Numbered from the stretch's first letter, positions 37,925-47,577 are shown. The stretch is DNA of 64,000 nucleotides from Neisseria zalophi (GCF_008807015.1 NZ_CP031700.1:372001-436000); one strand, 5' to 3'. A program made the numbers and translations. Notes: generated by a model from the sequence alone, not told the origin.

Positions 37925-38617
37925 TTATTGGCAAACCACATTAATCAATAGCGTGGCTTTCTCAATTAAATTTCTCCGGGCTAAATTTTTGCCATATTTT
38001 TCTGCTGTTTCTTGAAGGCCTTCTTGAGTTTCTCTATTTGAAAAACTATGCGTATAGTTACTGACTTTCACTTCTTTGCGGCTGATATTTCCGGAAATAA
38101 AACTGGTATAGAAATTCGCATAGTTATCTCCTACATAATAACTGGTTGCCATTTCTACATTAACACCCTGTTTCGATCTGAAGTTTTTACAAATATTGTC
38201 TTTGGCAGAATATTGAACATGGGCAGTGCGGCCTTTACCAAACTCATAAAAATCAAATTGTTTGGATTGTGCCAGCTTGCGCATATCATCTTTATTTCTC
38301 GGGTTTAATGAATACTCTCCCATTAAGAATAATGTCGATATTTTTGTTCCGTTTTCATCCACTAAATAATAAATATCGCCCAATGCGTGATAGTCATTAT
38401 TATCGGTACCATTCCTTTTAAATGCCATAGCATCGCTATTGTAGAGTGAAGAGGAATTTGTTTGGTTGCCAATAGTGAAATTTTTCATAAAAGCGATGGC
38501 TTGCGTTGATTGATCAATATCTTTATAAACAAGCCAGTCCATATTATCGCTCGATAGGGTGCTACAACCGGCAAGGGTCAATAAGCTGCCTAATCCGAAT
38601 CCGAGTTTTCTTAACAT
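37925..38617 (-). CDS. Lipoprotein of unknown function
   Basis: 230 residues with a lipoprotein signal peptide and lipobox LAGC (Cys18). The mature part is mixed alpha/beta with many Asn, Tyr and Lys residues; two later cysteines (about 151 and 229) could form a disulfide. I recognise no family. It is AT-rich, flanked by gaps of more than 100 bp and probably monocistronic. The start is supported by AGGAGG a few nt upstream on the minus strand. Confidence 0.7.
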   Translation of the reverse strand: MLRKLGFGLGSLLTLAGCSTLSSDNMDWLVYKDIDQSTQAIAFMKNFTIGNQTNSSSLYNSDAMAFKRNGTDNNDYHALGDIYYLVDENGTKISTLFLMGEYSLNPRNKDDMRKLAQSKQFDFYEFGKGRTAHVQYSAKDNICKNFRSKQGVNVEMATSYYVGDNYANFYTSFISGNISRKEVKVSNYTHSFSNRETQEGLQETAEKYGKNLARRNLIEKATLLINVVCQ

Positions 38618-38762
38618 AACTACATGCCTCCTTTGGTTAAATACAAGTTATATTTTATTATCATACAATATTAAATTGATTTTTTATTGAAAAAGCATAA
38701 TTTTGATGTTTGGCATGATAAAAATCAATATAAGAATAATTTTTTATTTTTATAACGCTTTT

Positions 38763-39410
38763 TTATTCGTAACTTTTTGCTTTATCGGCTAAGAACGGTT
38801 GAATTTGCTTCGGCCAGCTTTCATCAAGCGGGGCGGTGATGTGGTGGTGTTGATCGTTGAAATCAAAAGAAAGCTGCCAAGCATGTAGAAAAAGCCTTGC
38901 TGCTTGAGTGCCGCCGTATAAATTGTCGCCCAGAATAGGGCTGCCGATGCTTTTCATGGCTACGCGCAGTTGGTGGGTTTTGCCTGTATACGGTTGTAAA
39001 ACAAATAGACGCAAACCTGCTTCAATGCTGATGCTGTGAAACTGTGTAACGGCAGGGTTTTCCATCTCGCGGGTGAGTTTCCATGCGCCGCGCCGGGCTT
39101 TGGCCATGCCGCCTTTTATCCAACCTTGTTTTTTTGAAGGCTTGCGGTCGCTTAAAGCCAGATAGGTTTTGCGGATGGTTTTGGCGGCGAATTGTTGCGC
39201 CAGTTGGGATGCCGCCTGCTCGTTTAGGGCAAACAGCAAAACGCCGCTGGTGGGCTTGTCTAAGCGGTGCACCAGCCAAACGCGTTCTACACCGAGTTGG
39301 GCGGCCAAGAGTCGGGTGAGGCCGTCTGAATCTTTATCTTGGTGAACGCCTATACCCGGCGGTTTGTTGATGGCAATAAAATCGGCATGGCGGAATAATA
39401 TGGAAAACAT
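38763..39410 (-). CDS. RluA-family RNA pseudouridine synthase
   Basis: 215 residues from ATG 39410. The catalytic motif HRLDKPTSGVLLFA (Asp essential) and the C-terminal PYTGKTHQLRVAMKSIGSPI are clear. No S4 domain is present. It isomerises uridine in rRNA or tRNA; the exact site cannot be told. A start seven codons upstream would read through a DUS, so 39410, directly behind that DUS, is preferred. Confidence 0.88.
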   Translation of the reverse strand: MFSILFRHADFIAINKPPGIGVHQDKDSDGLTRLLAAQLGVERVWLVHRLDKPTSGVLLFALNEQAASQLAQQFAAKTIRKTYLALSDRKPSKKQGWIKGGMAKARRGAWKLTREMENPAVTQFHSISIEAGLRLFVLQPYTGKTHQLRVAMKSIGSPILGDNLYGGTQAARLFLHAWQLSFDFNDQHHHITAPLDESWPKQIQPFLADKAKSYE

Positions 39411-39569
39411 GGTTTCAGACGGCTTAATCAATAAGCAGACTATTTTACAGCATATTGATTTAAACCTTAGATGGCTGCCGTATAAGTGCCTTAAGTTTTC
39501 AGACGGCCTAATAAAAAAGAGAAATATTGATTAAGGAAATATAAAAAATGGTATAGCTGAAATGATTAA

Positions 39570-39600
39570 AGGCCGTCTGAAACGATATTTCAGACGGCCT
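39570..39600 (-). terminator. DUS-pair terminator of the DUF1328 gene
   Basis: A 13-bp stem (39570-39582 with 39588-39600) from two opposed DUS, 5-nt loop, and TTTAAT following on the minus strand. Confidence 0.7.
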
Positions 39601-39629
39601 ATGCTTTATGAAGCAATCAGATCGGCTGC

Positions 39630-39788
39630 TTATTTACGACGGCCGAAAATCAATGACAATACTGCTAATACCAAGAACGCGATAAATAAGAATTTAGCAA
39701 TACCGGCAGCCGTACCGGCAATACCGCCGAAGCCAAAAACCGCAGCAATAATAGCGATCACAAAAAAGATAACAGAATAACGTAACAT
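39630..39788 (-). CDS. DUF1328 (YtjA-type) small membrane protein
   Basis: 52 residues: M-L-R-Y-S-V start, two hydrophobic helices (about 5-20 and 32-48) joined by a Gly/Ala-rich loop ([14 protein letters not shown]), and a GRRK end. This is the compact DUF1328/YtjA pattern, found widely in proteobacteria and often stress-induced; no biochemical role is known. The ATG is preceded by AAAGGAT on the minus strand. The opposite-strand frame over the same bases is a shadow. Confidence 0.85.
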   Translation of the reverse strand: MLRYSVIFFVIAIIAAVFGFGGIAGTAAGIAKFLFIAFLVLAVLSLIFGRRK

Positions 39789-40327
39789 AATTTTATCCTT
39801 TACTTATTAATAATTGATATGTGGTGGCGTGGTGTTGCTGTTGGTAGTAGAAATATTTTCTAGATAAACAGCAATGTATAGATTATTAAAACATGTAGGT
39901 TAGGAATGTCAAATTGCATAAGCTTACAAATAATAATAAACAATAAGCATTTTGTTAATAAGTAAATAAATATTTTTACCAATTGTAAATATTTAAATGG
40001 GTAGTTGGCTATCATTTTTTGCTTTTTAGTTTAATAATTTATTGTTTATAAATATAAATTATTATTTTGTTTGAAAAATAAATGATTATGAAATTAAAAT
40101 TTCTTAAATGAAAAAAAGAAAAACGGTATATTTTTAAAATTACTGCAAAATATGAAAAATAATAGTTAAATTTAATAGATAATATTTTGATTTATTTATA
40201 TTTTTAATTTTTTATCGGGGTTAAATACTTGAAACTAAAAATAAATGCTTTAATATAAAAACACGTATCTAGCAAAAATGTTGCATACGTGAAAATTTAA
40301 TGAAACAAAATAATGAGAGGAAAAAAT
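39789..40327. other. 539-bp AT-rich gap between DUF1328 and csbD-like genes
   Basis: Very AT-rich, no uptake sequence, no convincing open frame. A possible promoter for the csbD-like gene is TTGAAA (40229-40234) with TATAAA (40254-40259), 19-nt spacing. Nothing else recognised. Confidence 0.5.
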
Positions 40328-40525
40328 ATGAATTGGGATCAAATCGAAGGCAAGTGGGATCAATTTGTTGGTAAAGCCAAAGAAAAATGGGGCAAACTGA
40401 CTGACGACGATTGGAAAGTAGCCGAAGGCAAACGCGATCAATTGGTTGGTAAAATCCAAGAGCGCTACGGCTATACCAAAGAGCAGGCCGAAAAAGAATT
40501 GGATGATTGGACAAACAATAACTAA
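40328..40525 (+). CDS. CsbD family stress-response protein
   Basis: 65 residues from ATG 40328, preceded by GAGAGG. The charged helical protein begins MNWDQIEGKWDQFVGKAKEK and repeats the GK-x-K/Q pattern at VAEGKRDQLVGKIQERYG, typical of CsbD/YjbJ. Such proteins are induced in general stress; the mechanism is unknown. It is monocistronic with its own promoter and terminator. Confidence 0.9.
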   Translation: MNWDQIEGKWDQFVGKAKEKWGKLTDDDWKVAEGKRDQLVGKIQERYGYTKEQAEKELDDWTNNN

Positions 40526-40547
40526 TCACCAAACGCATCAAGCAACG

Positions 40548-40571
40548 AAACCCGCCGCAAGGCGGGTTTTT
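40548..40571 (+). terminator. Terminator of the csbD-like gene
   Basis: A perfect 9-bp stem (40548-40556 with 40561-40569), a stable GCAA tetraloop and a T run. Confidence 0.9.
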
Positions 40572-40656
40572 GGCATTCTCAAGGCGGGTGCAAATACACC
40601 GCCGCTTATATCCCTTATAATCCCTTATCTTTTATCTTTTCAGACGGCCTATTATT

Positions 40657-43440
40657 ATGTCTCAAACCCTACTTCTTGTTGACGGTTCTTCCTATCTTTA
40701 TCGCGCTTTTCACGCTATGGCACCGCTTACCGCGCCCGACGGCACGCCCACCGGCGCCCTATACGGCGTACTCAATATGCTGCGCCGCCTGCGTGCTGAT
40801 TATGTGCACGATTATTGTGCGGTAGTGTTTGATGCCAAAGGCAAAAACTTCCGCCACGAGCTCTATCCCGACTACAAAGCCACGCGCCCGCCGATGCCTG
40901 ATGAATTGCGCCCGCAGGCGGAAATGTTGCCCGACTTGGTGCGGCTGATGGGCTGGCCGGTATTGGTGGTGCCCGATGTCGAGGCCGATGACGTTATCGG
41001 CACCTTAGCCAAACAGGGCGAAGCCGAAGGGTGGGACGTGGTGATTTCCACCGGCGATAAAGACATGGCGCAGCTTGTGAGCCAACACGTTACCCTAGTC
41101 AACACCATGAGCAATGAAACGCTCGACACCGAAGGCGTGCAAAACAAATTCGGCGTGCGCCCCGATCAGATTATTGACTATCTGGCCTTAATGGGCGACA
41201 AAGTGGATAACGTGCCCGGCGTTGAAAAATGCGGCCCCAAAACCGCCGCCAAATGGCTGGCGCAATACGGCAGCTTGCAAAACGTGATGGATCATGCCGC
41301 CGAAATCAAAGGTAAAGTAGGCGAACACCTACAAGCCGCGCTGCCGCAATTGCCGCTTTCTTATCAATTGGTGACCATCAAAACCGACCTTGATTTGCAT
41401 AGCGAACTTTCAGACGGCCTCGAAAGCCTGCGCCGCACTACGCCGAAATGGTCGCAACTGGCCGTTGAGTTCAAGCGCCTCAATTTCCGCACATGGCTGA
41501 AAGAAGCCGAAGAGCGGCTACACGAAGGCAACGGCGATTTATTCGGCGCCGCCCATATTGGTGAACAGGCTGCTTTAGCCGAAGAGAAGCCTTCTAAAAA
41601 CACTCCCGCGATTGCCGAAGCCCCAGCAAAGCTTGATTATCAGGCCGTAACCACAGAAGCCCGCTTTGCCGATTTATTAACCAAACTGGCAAAAGCCGAA
41701 GCCATCGGTATCGACACCGAAACCACCAGCCTAGACGCAATGCAGGCGCAGTTGGTCGGCATCAGCATTGCCTTTCAGCCCGGCGAAGCCGTTTATATTC
41801 CTTTGGGGCATACGCCCACTGCCGTGCCCGAACAACTGGATTTACATAATGTATTAGGCCGTCTGAAACCGCACCTTGAAAACCCCGCCCTCAAAAAAAT
41901 CGGCCAAAACCTCAAATACGACCAACACATCTTTGCCAACTACGATATCGCCCTCAACGGCATCGGCGGCGATGCCATGCTGGCTTCCTATATTCTCGAA
42001 AGCCATTTGGGGCACGGCTTGGACGAACTGGCCGAACGCCATTTAGGCTTGCCGACCATCACCTACGAATCCCTATGCGGCAAAGGCGCCAAGCAAATCA
42101 GCTTTGCCGATGTTGCGCTGGAGCAGGCGGTCGAATATGCCGCCCAAGATGCCGATTTCGCCCTGCGTATCGAAAGCCATCTGCTGCAACAAATGGACGA
42201 CAAACAGCGCGATATGTATCAAAACATGGAGCTGCCCGTTGCCCAAGTGCTGTTTATGATGGAGCGCAACGGCGTATTGATTGATAAAAACGAATTAACG
42301 CAACAAAGCCACGAATTAGGCAGCGAACTATTGGCATTGGAAACCGAAGCCTACGAAATCGCCGGCCAGCCGTTTAACCTCAATTCCCCCAAACAGCTGC
42401 AAGAAATCCTCTTCGGCAAAATGGGCATTCCCACCAAAGGGCTCAAAAAAACCGCCGGCGGCGGCATTTCCACCAATGAAGCCGTGCTCGAACAATTGGC
42501 ACTCGACTACCCGCTGCCGAAAATCATTCTGCAAAACCGCAGTTTGGCCAAACTCAAATCGACCTACACCGACAAACTGCCCGAAATGATTAACCCCCAA
42601 ACCGGCCGCGTTCACACCACTTACGCCCAAGCCGTCGTGATTACCGGACGGCTCGCCAGCAGCAATCCTAACCTGCAAAACATCCCCATCCGCACTGAAG
42701 AAGGCCGCCGCGTGCGCCGAGCCTTTACCGCGCCCGAAGGCAGCCGGATTGTATCCGCCGACTATTCCCAAATCGAATTGCGCATTATGGCGCACCTCAG
42801 CGGCGATAAAACCCTGCTCGACGCCTTCCAAAACGGCGAAGACATTCACCGCCGCACCGCTGCCGAAGTGTTCGGTGTATCCCCCGAAAGCGTAAACGCC
42901 GAGCAGCGCCGCTATGCCAAAACCATCAACTTTGGCCTGATATACGGCATGGGGCAGTATGGCTTGGCCAAATCCTTAGGCATCGACAACCTTTCCGCCA
43001 AAAACTTTATCGACCGCTATTTCGCCCGCTATCCCGGCGTGGCCGATTATATGCAGCGCATTAAAGAGCAGGCCGCCCGCGAGGGCTTTGTCGAAACCCT
43101 GTTTGGCCGCCGCCTCTATCTGCCCGATATACACGCCAAAAACGCCAACCGCCGCGCCGGCGCCGAACGCGTCGCCATTAACGCCCCCATGCAGGGCACC
43201 GCTTCCGACCTGATTAAACGCGCCATGATTGATGTGGCCGACTGGTTGGTTTCAGACGGCCTCAAAAGCAAGCTGATTATGCAGGTGCATGATGAATTGG
43301 TATTGGAAGTGCCCGAAGCCGAATTAGCCGCCGTCGAGCAAAAACTACCCGCCATAATGGCCGCCGTAGCCGATGGCAAACTGTCGGTGCCGCTGGTGGC
43401 CGAAGTGGGTACGGGGGCGAATTGGGAAGAAGCGCATTGA
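40657..43440 (+). CDS. polA: DNA polymerase I
   Basis: 927 residues with all three activities. The 5' nuclease domain (about 1-290) has YRAFHA, VVFDAKGKNFRHE and GDKVDNVPGV. The 3'-5' exonuclease domain (about 330-510) keeps DTETTSL and YAAQDADF acidic residues, so proofreading should be active. The polymerase domain (about 560-927) has DYSQIELRIMAHLSGD and MQVHDELVLEV. Used in repair and Okazaki fragment processing. A DUS sits just upstream (40639-40648) and several lie in frame, reading SDGL or GRLK. Codon use is clearly GC-richer than in the nuo genes. Confidence 0.97.
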   Translation: MSQTLLLVDGSSYLYRAFHAMAPLTAPDGTPTGALYGVLNMLRRLRADYVHDYCAVVFDAKGKNFRHELYPDYKATRPPMPDELRPQAEMLPDLVRLMGWPVLVVPDVEADDVIGTLAKQGEAEGWDVVISTGDKDMAQLVSQHVTLVNTMSNETLDTEGVQNKFGVRPDQIIDYLALMGDKVDNVPGVEKCGPKTAAKWLAQYGSLQNVMDHAAEIKGKVGEHLQAALPQLPLSYQLVTIKTDLDLHSELSDGLESLRRTTPKWSQLAVEFKRLNFRTWLKEAEERLHEGNGDLFGAAHIGEQAALAEEKPSKNTPAIAEAPAKLDYQAVTTEARFADLLTKLAKAEAIGIDTETTSLDAMQAQLVGISIAFQPGEAVYIPLGHTPTAVPEQLDLHNVLGRLKPHLENPALKKIGQNLKYDQHIFANYDIALNGIGGDAMLASYILESHLGHGLDELAERHLGLPTITYESLCGKGAKQISFADVALEQAVEYAAQDADFALRIESHLLQQMDDKQRDMYQNMELPVAQVLFMMERNGVLIDKNELTQQSHELGSELLALETEAYEIAGQPFNLNSPKQLQEILFGKMGIPTKGLKKTAGGGISTNEAVLEQLALDYPLPKIILQNRSLAKLKSTYTDKLPEMINPQTGRVHTTYAQAVVITGRLASSNPNLQNIPIRTEEGRRVRRAFTAPEGSRIVSADYSQIELRIMAHLSGDKTLLDAFQNGEDIHRRTAAEVFGVSPESVNAEQRRYAKTINFGLIYGMGQYGLAKSLGIDNLSAKNFIDRYFARYPGVADYMQRIKEQAAREGFVETLFGRRLYLPDIHAKNANRRAGAERVAINAPMQGTASDLIKRAMIDVADWLVSDGLKSKLIMQVHDELVLEVPEAELAAVEQKLPAIMAAVADGKLSVPLVAEVGTGANWEEAH

Positions 43441-43488
43441 TGGTGGTTTTCACAAGGCAAATAGTTAAATAATCGGGTAAATAAAAAG

Positions 43489-45417
43489 ATGAAAAGATTA
43501 TGGAATCAAATAATCAATGTTTATAAAAAAACATTGTTATCCAAGCATTCAGACGGCCTAAGTACAAAAACACCAGCTCAAACCATAATAGATTTTTTAA
43601 AAAATATAATGTTTATGGTTTGGGAAATGGTGAAAAGCATAGTGAAAACAGCATGGCGCTGGTTCTCTAAATGCCTTGTTCCCGTAAAGTTTATTCTTAC
43701 AGGGCAGTTATATGATCATTTAAAAAACAATCTTGACATTATATTCGATGATAAAAACCAATATCCGCATATATCCAGATACAAGCGGGTTAGGATAGTT
43801 GTCGAATTAGAGCTTATCCCAATAGCTATTTTTATCGTTATATTTTGCATTTGGGGGATGCCGGACTTTTTAAAAGAAAGCAATGGTATTTGGACTTTGA
43901 TTGTTTTATTGATTTCGGCGCCGGTAGCCTATGTAGTATGGCAGTTCCGAGACCAAAATGCCGTGCATCAGATTGAAAACCAACGCAAAGACGTTAATCT
44001 GAAAGAGTTTCATAAAATTGCCGAATGGGTAAGCGGTTTGCATTTGGTGGAAGATAAAATTATCGAAAAAACCAAACCCAGCGAGCAGCCAAATAATGAA
44101 ACAAAGGATACCGAATCGGAGCAAACCTTATCAGAAACACATTTAACCATTGAAAACGCTCGGGAATACGGCCAAGCAGGGGCAAAACGCCATTTGCCCA
44201 GCCATAGCCGCGAAGACGGGGCGGTCGGTTTACAAGTGGCGGCAGTGTATATGCTGCGCCCTTTTTATTGCGGCGAACATGGGGATGATTTTCGTAAACC
44301 TGCATTAAACCTGCTAACAGCGGCATGGTTGGCTTTATTTAAACAGGTTGAGAAAAATAAAACTTGTGCTGAAAAATTAAGCAAAAGTCCGTTGGGAATT
44401 GCTTTGACCGAAGTATTGTTAGCCGATGGTGGTACGCATCTTCGCTATCATTCGGAGGTATTTCCTAATCTGTATTTGCCTTATTTAGATTTGCATTTGC
44501 CCGGTTTGGAAAAGGGTGTCTTGAGTGTGTTTCAAGGAATGAAGTGTTCTGGGATACAGTTATATGGTGCTCATTTGGAGGGAGCTCATTTGAAGGGAGC
44601 TGATTTGGTGGGAGCTCATTTGGAGGGAGCTCATTTGAAGGGAGCTGATTTGGTGGGAGCTGATTTGGTGGGAGCTCATTTGGAGGGAGCTGATTTGGAG
44701 GGAGCTGATTTGGAGGGAGCTGATTTGGTGGGAACTCATTTGGAGGAAGCTCATTTGGAGGAAGCTCATTTGGAGGGAGCTTATTTGAGGAAAGCTCATT
44801 TAGAGGGAGCAATTTTGTGGGGAGCTCATTTGGAGGGAGCTCATCTGGAGGGAGCTCATCTGGAGGGAGCTCATCTGGAGGGAGCTCATCTGGAGGGAGC
44901 TCATCTGGAGGGAGCTCATCTGGAGGGAGCCCATTTGGAGGGAGCCCATTTGGAGGGAGCCCATTTGGAGGAAGCAATTTTGTGTGGAGCTCATTTGGAA
45001 GGAGCTCATTTGTCAGGTATTTATTTGCAAAGGGCTAATTTACGGATGGCTAAATTGGAGGAGACTAACTTTTTCCCATTAAACGTTCAATATTTGGAGC
45101 AAGTAATTTGGACAGGTGCATTAATCAGGCCAAATGATGCAAATTATATAAAAGAAAAAGCTAAATTAACGAATGTTGATTGGATAGTACTACCAAGTCT
45201 AGTATTGTCATTTGATCATGATGTTGTTGAATATGAAAATGCTAAATTTGTATTTAGTAATCGAGCACTAGATTATTCAATAACACATACTTTACCGATA
45301 GAAGAAAGCAAAGATGAAGTATTGGAAGAACTTCGTCGATTAAATCCATATTGGAATATCACTATAGACGATTCAGATATTCCTAAATGGATACAGATGA
45401 TTGATCAATTTTCCTAA
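43489..45417 (+). CDS. Membrane-anchored pentapeptide-repeat protein
   Basis: 642 residues. Two membrane helices (about 103-123 and 134-152) follow an amphipathic N-terminal region. A soluble segment (about 225-300; REDGAVGLQVAAVYMLRPFY) resembles the domain that often precedes pentapeptide arrays. Residues about 359-530 hold some 34 pentapeptides, mostly A(H/D)LEG, forming a predicted right-handed beta-helix; the central Leu is regular, and His at the preceding position is unusual. A unique 100-residue tail follows. Other pentapeptide proteins are DNA mimics or scaffolds, but no function can be assigned here. A DUS (about 43549-43558) encodes SDGL at residues 21-24. It is AT-richer than polA before it and dinG after it. 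Confidence 0.8.
   Translation: MKRLWNQIINVYKKTLLSKHSDGLSTKTPAQTIIDFLKNIMFMVWEMVKSIVKTAWRWFSKCLVPVKFILTGQLYDHLKNNLDIIFDDKNQYPHISRYKRVRIVVELELIPIAIFIVIFCIWGMPDFLKESNGIWTLIVLLISAPVAYVVWQFRDQNAVHQIENQRKDVNLKEFHKIAEWVSGLHLVEDKIIEKTKPSEQPNNETKDTESEQTLSETHLTIENAREYGQAGAKRHLPSHSREDGAVGLQVAAVYMLRPFYCGEHGDDFRKPALNLLTAAWLALFKQVEKNKTCAEKLSKSPLGIALTEVLLADGGTHLRYHSEVFPNLYLPYLDLHLPGLEKGVLSVFQGMKCSGIQLYGAHLEGAHLKGADLVGAHLEGAHLKGADLVGADLVGAHLEGADLEGADLEGADLVGTHLEEAHLEEAHLEGAYLRKAHLEGAILWGAHLEGAHLEGAHLEGAHLEGAHLEGAHLEGAHLEGAHLEGAHLEGAHLEEAILCGAHLEGAHLSGIYLQRANLRMAKLEETNFFPLNVQYLEQVIWTGALIRPNDANYIKEKAKLTNVDWIVLPSLVLSFDHDVVEYENAKFVFSNRALDYSITHTLPIEESKDEVLEELRRLNPYWNITIDDSDIPKWIQMIDQFS
44566..45012 (+). repeat. 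15-bp tandem repeat array inside the pentapeptide gene
   Basis: About 30 in-frame copies of a 15-bp unit, GGAGCTCATTTGGAG and variants, each encoding one pentapeptide. Six consecutive copies (44836-44925) are identical GGAGCTCATCTGGAG, and the next three (44926-44970) are identical GGAGCCCATTTGGAG. Blocks of identical units next to diverged ones point to recent unequal exchange or slippage. Every gain or loss keeps the frame. Confidence 0.93.
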
Positions 45418-45443
45418 TTATGTTTATGAAGGATTTTTTATCC

Positions 45444-47573
45444 TCACCCGATCCTCTTAAACGGCGGCAGACAGGCAAGCATCTGTCTGCCGTAGTTTTG
45501 TGTTTTCACACGGTTGTCGAGTATGGTCACGCGGCCGTAGTCTTGTTCGGTGCGGATTAGCCGTCCGACCGCCTGCACCAGTTTGATACTGGCTTCGGGC
45601 ACGGTGATTTCAATAAAGGGATTGCCGCCGCGCTGCTCAATCCAACGGTTTTGGGTTTTTTCAATCGGGTTGTCGGGCATGGAAAACGGCAGTTTGGCAA
45701 TAATCACCTGTACGCAGGCGATGCCGGGCAGGTCTAAGCCTTCGGCGAAGCTGTCGAGGCCGAAAATAATGCTGGCGCGGCCGTCTGAAATGGCCTGATG
45801 GTGTTTTTGCAGCAATACGGCTTTGGGCTGTTCGCCCTGTACCAATAATAAGGGCAGATAATCGGCCGGTAGGCGCAGGGCGACATCTTGCATTTGTTTG
45901 CGCGAAGAAAATAAAACCAATGTGCCGATGGCTTCTTCGGCGGAAATCAGCTTCGGCAGCCATTCGACAATGGCGGCGGTGTGGGCGGCCGGGTCTTTGG
46001 GGCTGGCGCTCAGCGGCGGAATATAGAGCTCGCCTTGTGCGTCGAAATCAAACGGGCTTTCCAGTGCCAGCGTGGTGGTTTCGGGCAGCCATTGCAGGCC
46101 GGTTTGGCGCAGAATCAGGTTGAAGCTGCCGAGCGATTGCAGGGTGGCGGAGGTGAGCACGGCGCCGGCGGCTTTGCGCCATAGATTGTTGGCGAGATAG
46201 GCGGCGCTGCTGATGGGGCTGGCGTGGAAAATATAATCGTTTTTGTCGCCGATGCGGCGGCTTATCCACTTGGCGAGCGGGGCTTCTTCTTCGGCCGGTA
46301 CGGTGGCGAGTAAATCCCATGTGTCGTTGATTTGTTCGACACGGGCGCGGAAAACGCCGAGCTCGGTGCTGAGGCGGTCGATTTGCGCGCTGTCTTGTTC
46401 TTTGTCGCGGCGGGCGGCGGCTAGGGCATCGTTGAGGCTGTTGATGTGTTTGTAGAGGCTGCGGGCGGCAACGGCGGTATTGGATACGGTTAAGGCGAGC
46501 GCTTCGGGGATTTTGCCGTCTTGCCAGAGCCATACCGATTCGTTGCTTTCAGACGGCCTCAGTGCCGGTTCTTCGGCTAAGTGAAACTGCCATTCTTGCA
46601 GGCTTTCGAGTAGTGAGGCGGCAGCTTCGTCGGCAAGGTTGGCCAGCTCCGCTTTGTCGGCAACGGCGGCGATTTTGTCGGTGAGGGCGGGAAGCTTTTC
46701 CATCACCCACACGGCTTGGTTCCATGAGTGTTCGGCGGCAAATTGGTTGAGGGCTTTTTTGGGCAGGTGGTGCGCTTCGTCGATGCAGTAGAAGCTGTTT
46801 TCGGGGGCGGGCAGAATCACGCCGCCGCCCATGCTGATATCGACCATCAGCAAGTCATGGTTGGTTACGACCACGTCTACGGTTTCGAGGGTGTCGCGGG
46901 CAAGGTAAAACGGGCACTCGGGGCGGTTGGGGCAGGCGGCTTTCAGGCAGCCGTAGTTGTCGTTATTGACTTTTGCCCAGAGGGTGTCGTCGATTTTTTC
47001 CGGCCATGTGTCGCGGTCGCCGTTAAAGCGGCGCGCGGAAAAGGCGTCGGAAAGGTCGTGCAGCAGTTTCAGGTCTTCGGGCTTGGGTTTGCTGTCCCAC
47101 AATACGGTGGGGGCTTCGAAGCCGAGCAGGTTTTGTTGGGCGTTGTTTTGGGTGAGTTGGTAGAGTTTGTAGGGGCAGAGGTAGCGCCCGCGGCCTTTGG
47201 CCAGTGCAAAGGTGAGTTCCAACCCGCTTTGGGCAACTAAAAAGGGCAGGTCGCGATCGATAAGCTGTTCTTGCAGGGCAACGGTGGCGCTGCTCACTAT
47301 CAGCCGTTTGTTGCGCGTTTGCGCCATAATGCCGCCCGCCAGCAGATAGGCCAAGCTTTTGCCCACGCCGGTGGGCCCTTCTATCACCACGATGCTTTCG
47401 CCTTCGCGCTGCGGGGCTTCGCCGCCTTCGGCACGGGTTTGCGTGCGTGAAAAGGCGTTGGCAACCGCGGCTATCATTTCCCGCTGCGCGGCGCGCGGGC
47501 GGAAGTTCGGCAGGTTTTTGCCGATGTTTTGGTAGTGTTCGCGGATGGCGGTTTTTTCTAAATCGGTGAGCAT
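45444..47573 (-). CDS. dinG: DinG-type ATP-dependent DNA helicase
   Basis: 709-residue XPD-like superfamily 2 helicase. Motif I is EGPTGVGKSLAYLL; motif Ia is SSATVALQEQLI; FeS-cluster cysteines are in GRYLCPYKLY and GCLKAACPNRPECPFY; the DEAH box is CIDEAHHLPKK; motif VI is QAVGRLIRTEQDYG. It unwinds DNA with 5'-3' polarity and helps resolve R-loops and replication blocks. The length fits E. coli DinG (716). It is GC-rich and convergent with the pentapeptide gene, with only 26 bp between stops. Confidence 0.92.
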   Translation of the reverse strand: MLTDLEKTAIREHYQNIGKNLPNFRPRAAQREMIAAVANAFSRTQTRAEGGEAPQREGESIVVIEGPTGVGKSLAYLLAGGIMAQTRNKRLIVSSATVALQEQLIDRDLPFLVAQSGLELTFALAKGRGRYLCPYKLYQLTQNNAQQNLLGFEAPTVLWDSKPKPEDLKLLHDLSDAFSARRFNGDRDTWPEKIDDTLWAKVNNDNYGCLKAACPNRPECPFYLARDTLETVDVVVTNHDLLMVDISMGGGVILPAPENSFYCIDEAHHLPKKALNQFAAEHSWNQAVWVMEKLPALTDKIAAVADKAELANLADEAAASLLESLQEWQFHLAEEPALRPSESNESVWLWQDGKIPEALALTVSNTAVAARSLYKHINSLNDALAAARRDKEQDSAQIDRLSTELGVFRARVEQINDTWDLLATVPAEEEAPLAKWISRRIGDKNDYIFHASPISSAAYLANNLWRKAAGAVLTSATLQSLGSFNLILRQTGLQWLPETTTLALESPFDFDAQGELYIPPLSASPKDPAAHTAAIVEWLPKLISAEEAIGTLVLFSSRKQMQDVALRLPADYLPLLLVQGEQPKAVLLQKHHQAISDGRASIIFGLDSFAEGLDLPGIACVQVIIAKLPFSMPDNPIEKTQNRWIEQRGGNPFIEITVPEASIKLVQAVGRLIRTEQDYGRVTILDNRVKTQNYGRQMLACLPPFKRIG

Positions 47574-47577
47574 GAAG

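Noticed and set aside
42328..42849. A 173-codon minus-strand frame inside polA, and similar ones inside dinG (46048-46533 and 46728-47240)
   Set aside because: They are antisense shadows of GC-rich genes with full sets of catalytic motifs.
44465..45038. Long open frames on both strands across the pentapeptide array (Pro/Leu-, Ser/Gln- and Gly/Ser-rich)
   Set aside because: They are by-products of the 15-bp repeat, which is open in several frames; they have no starts, signals or neighbours of their own.
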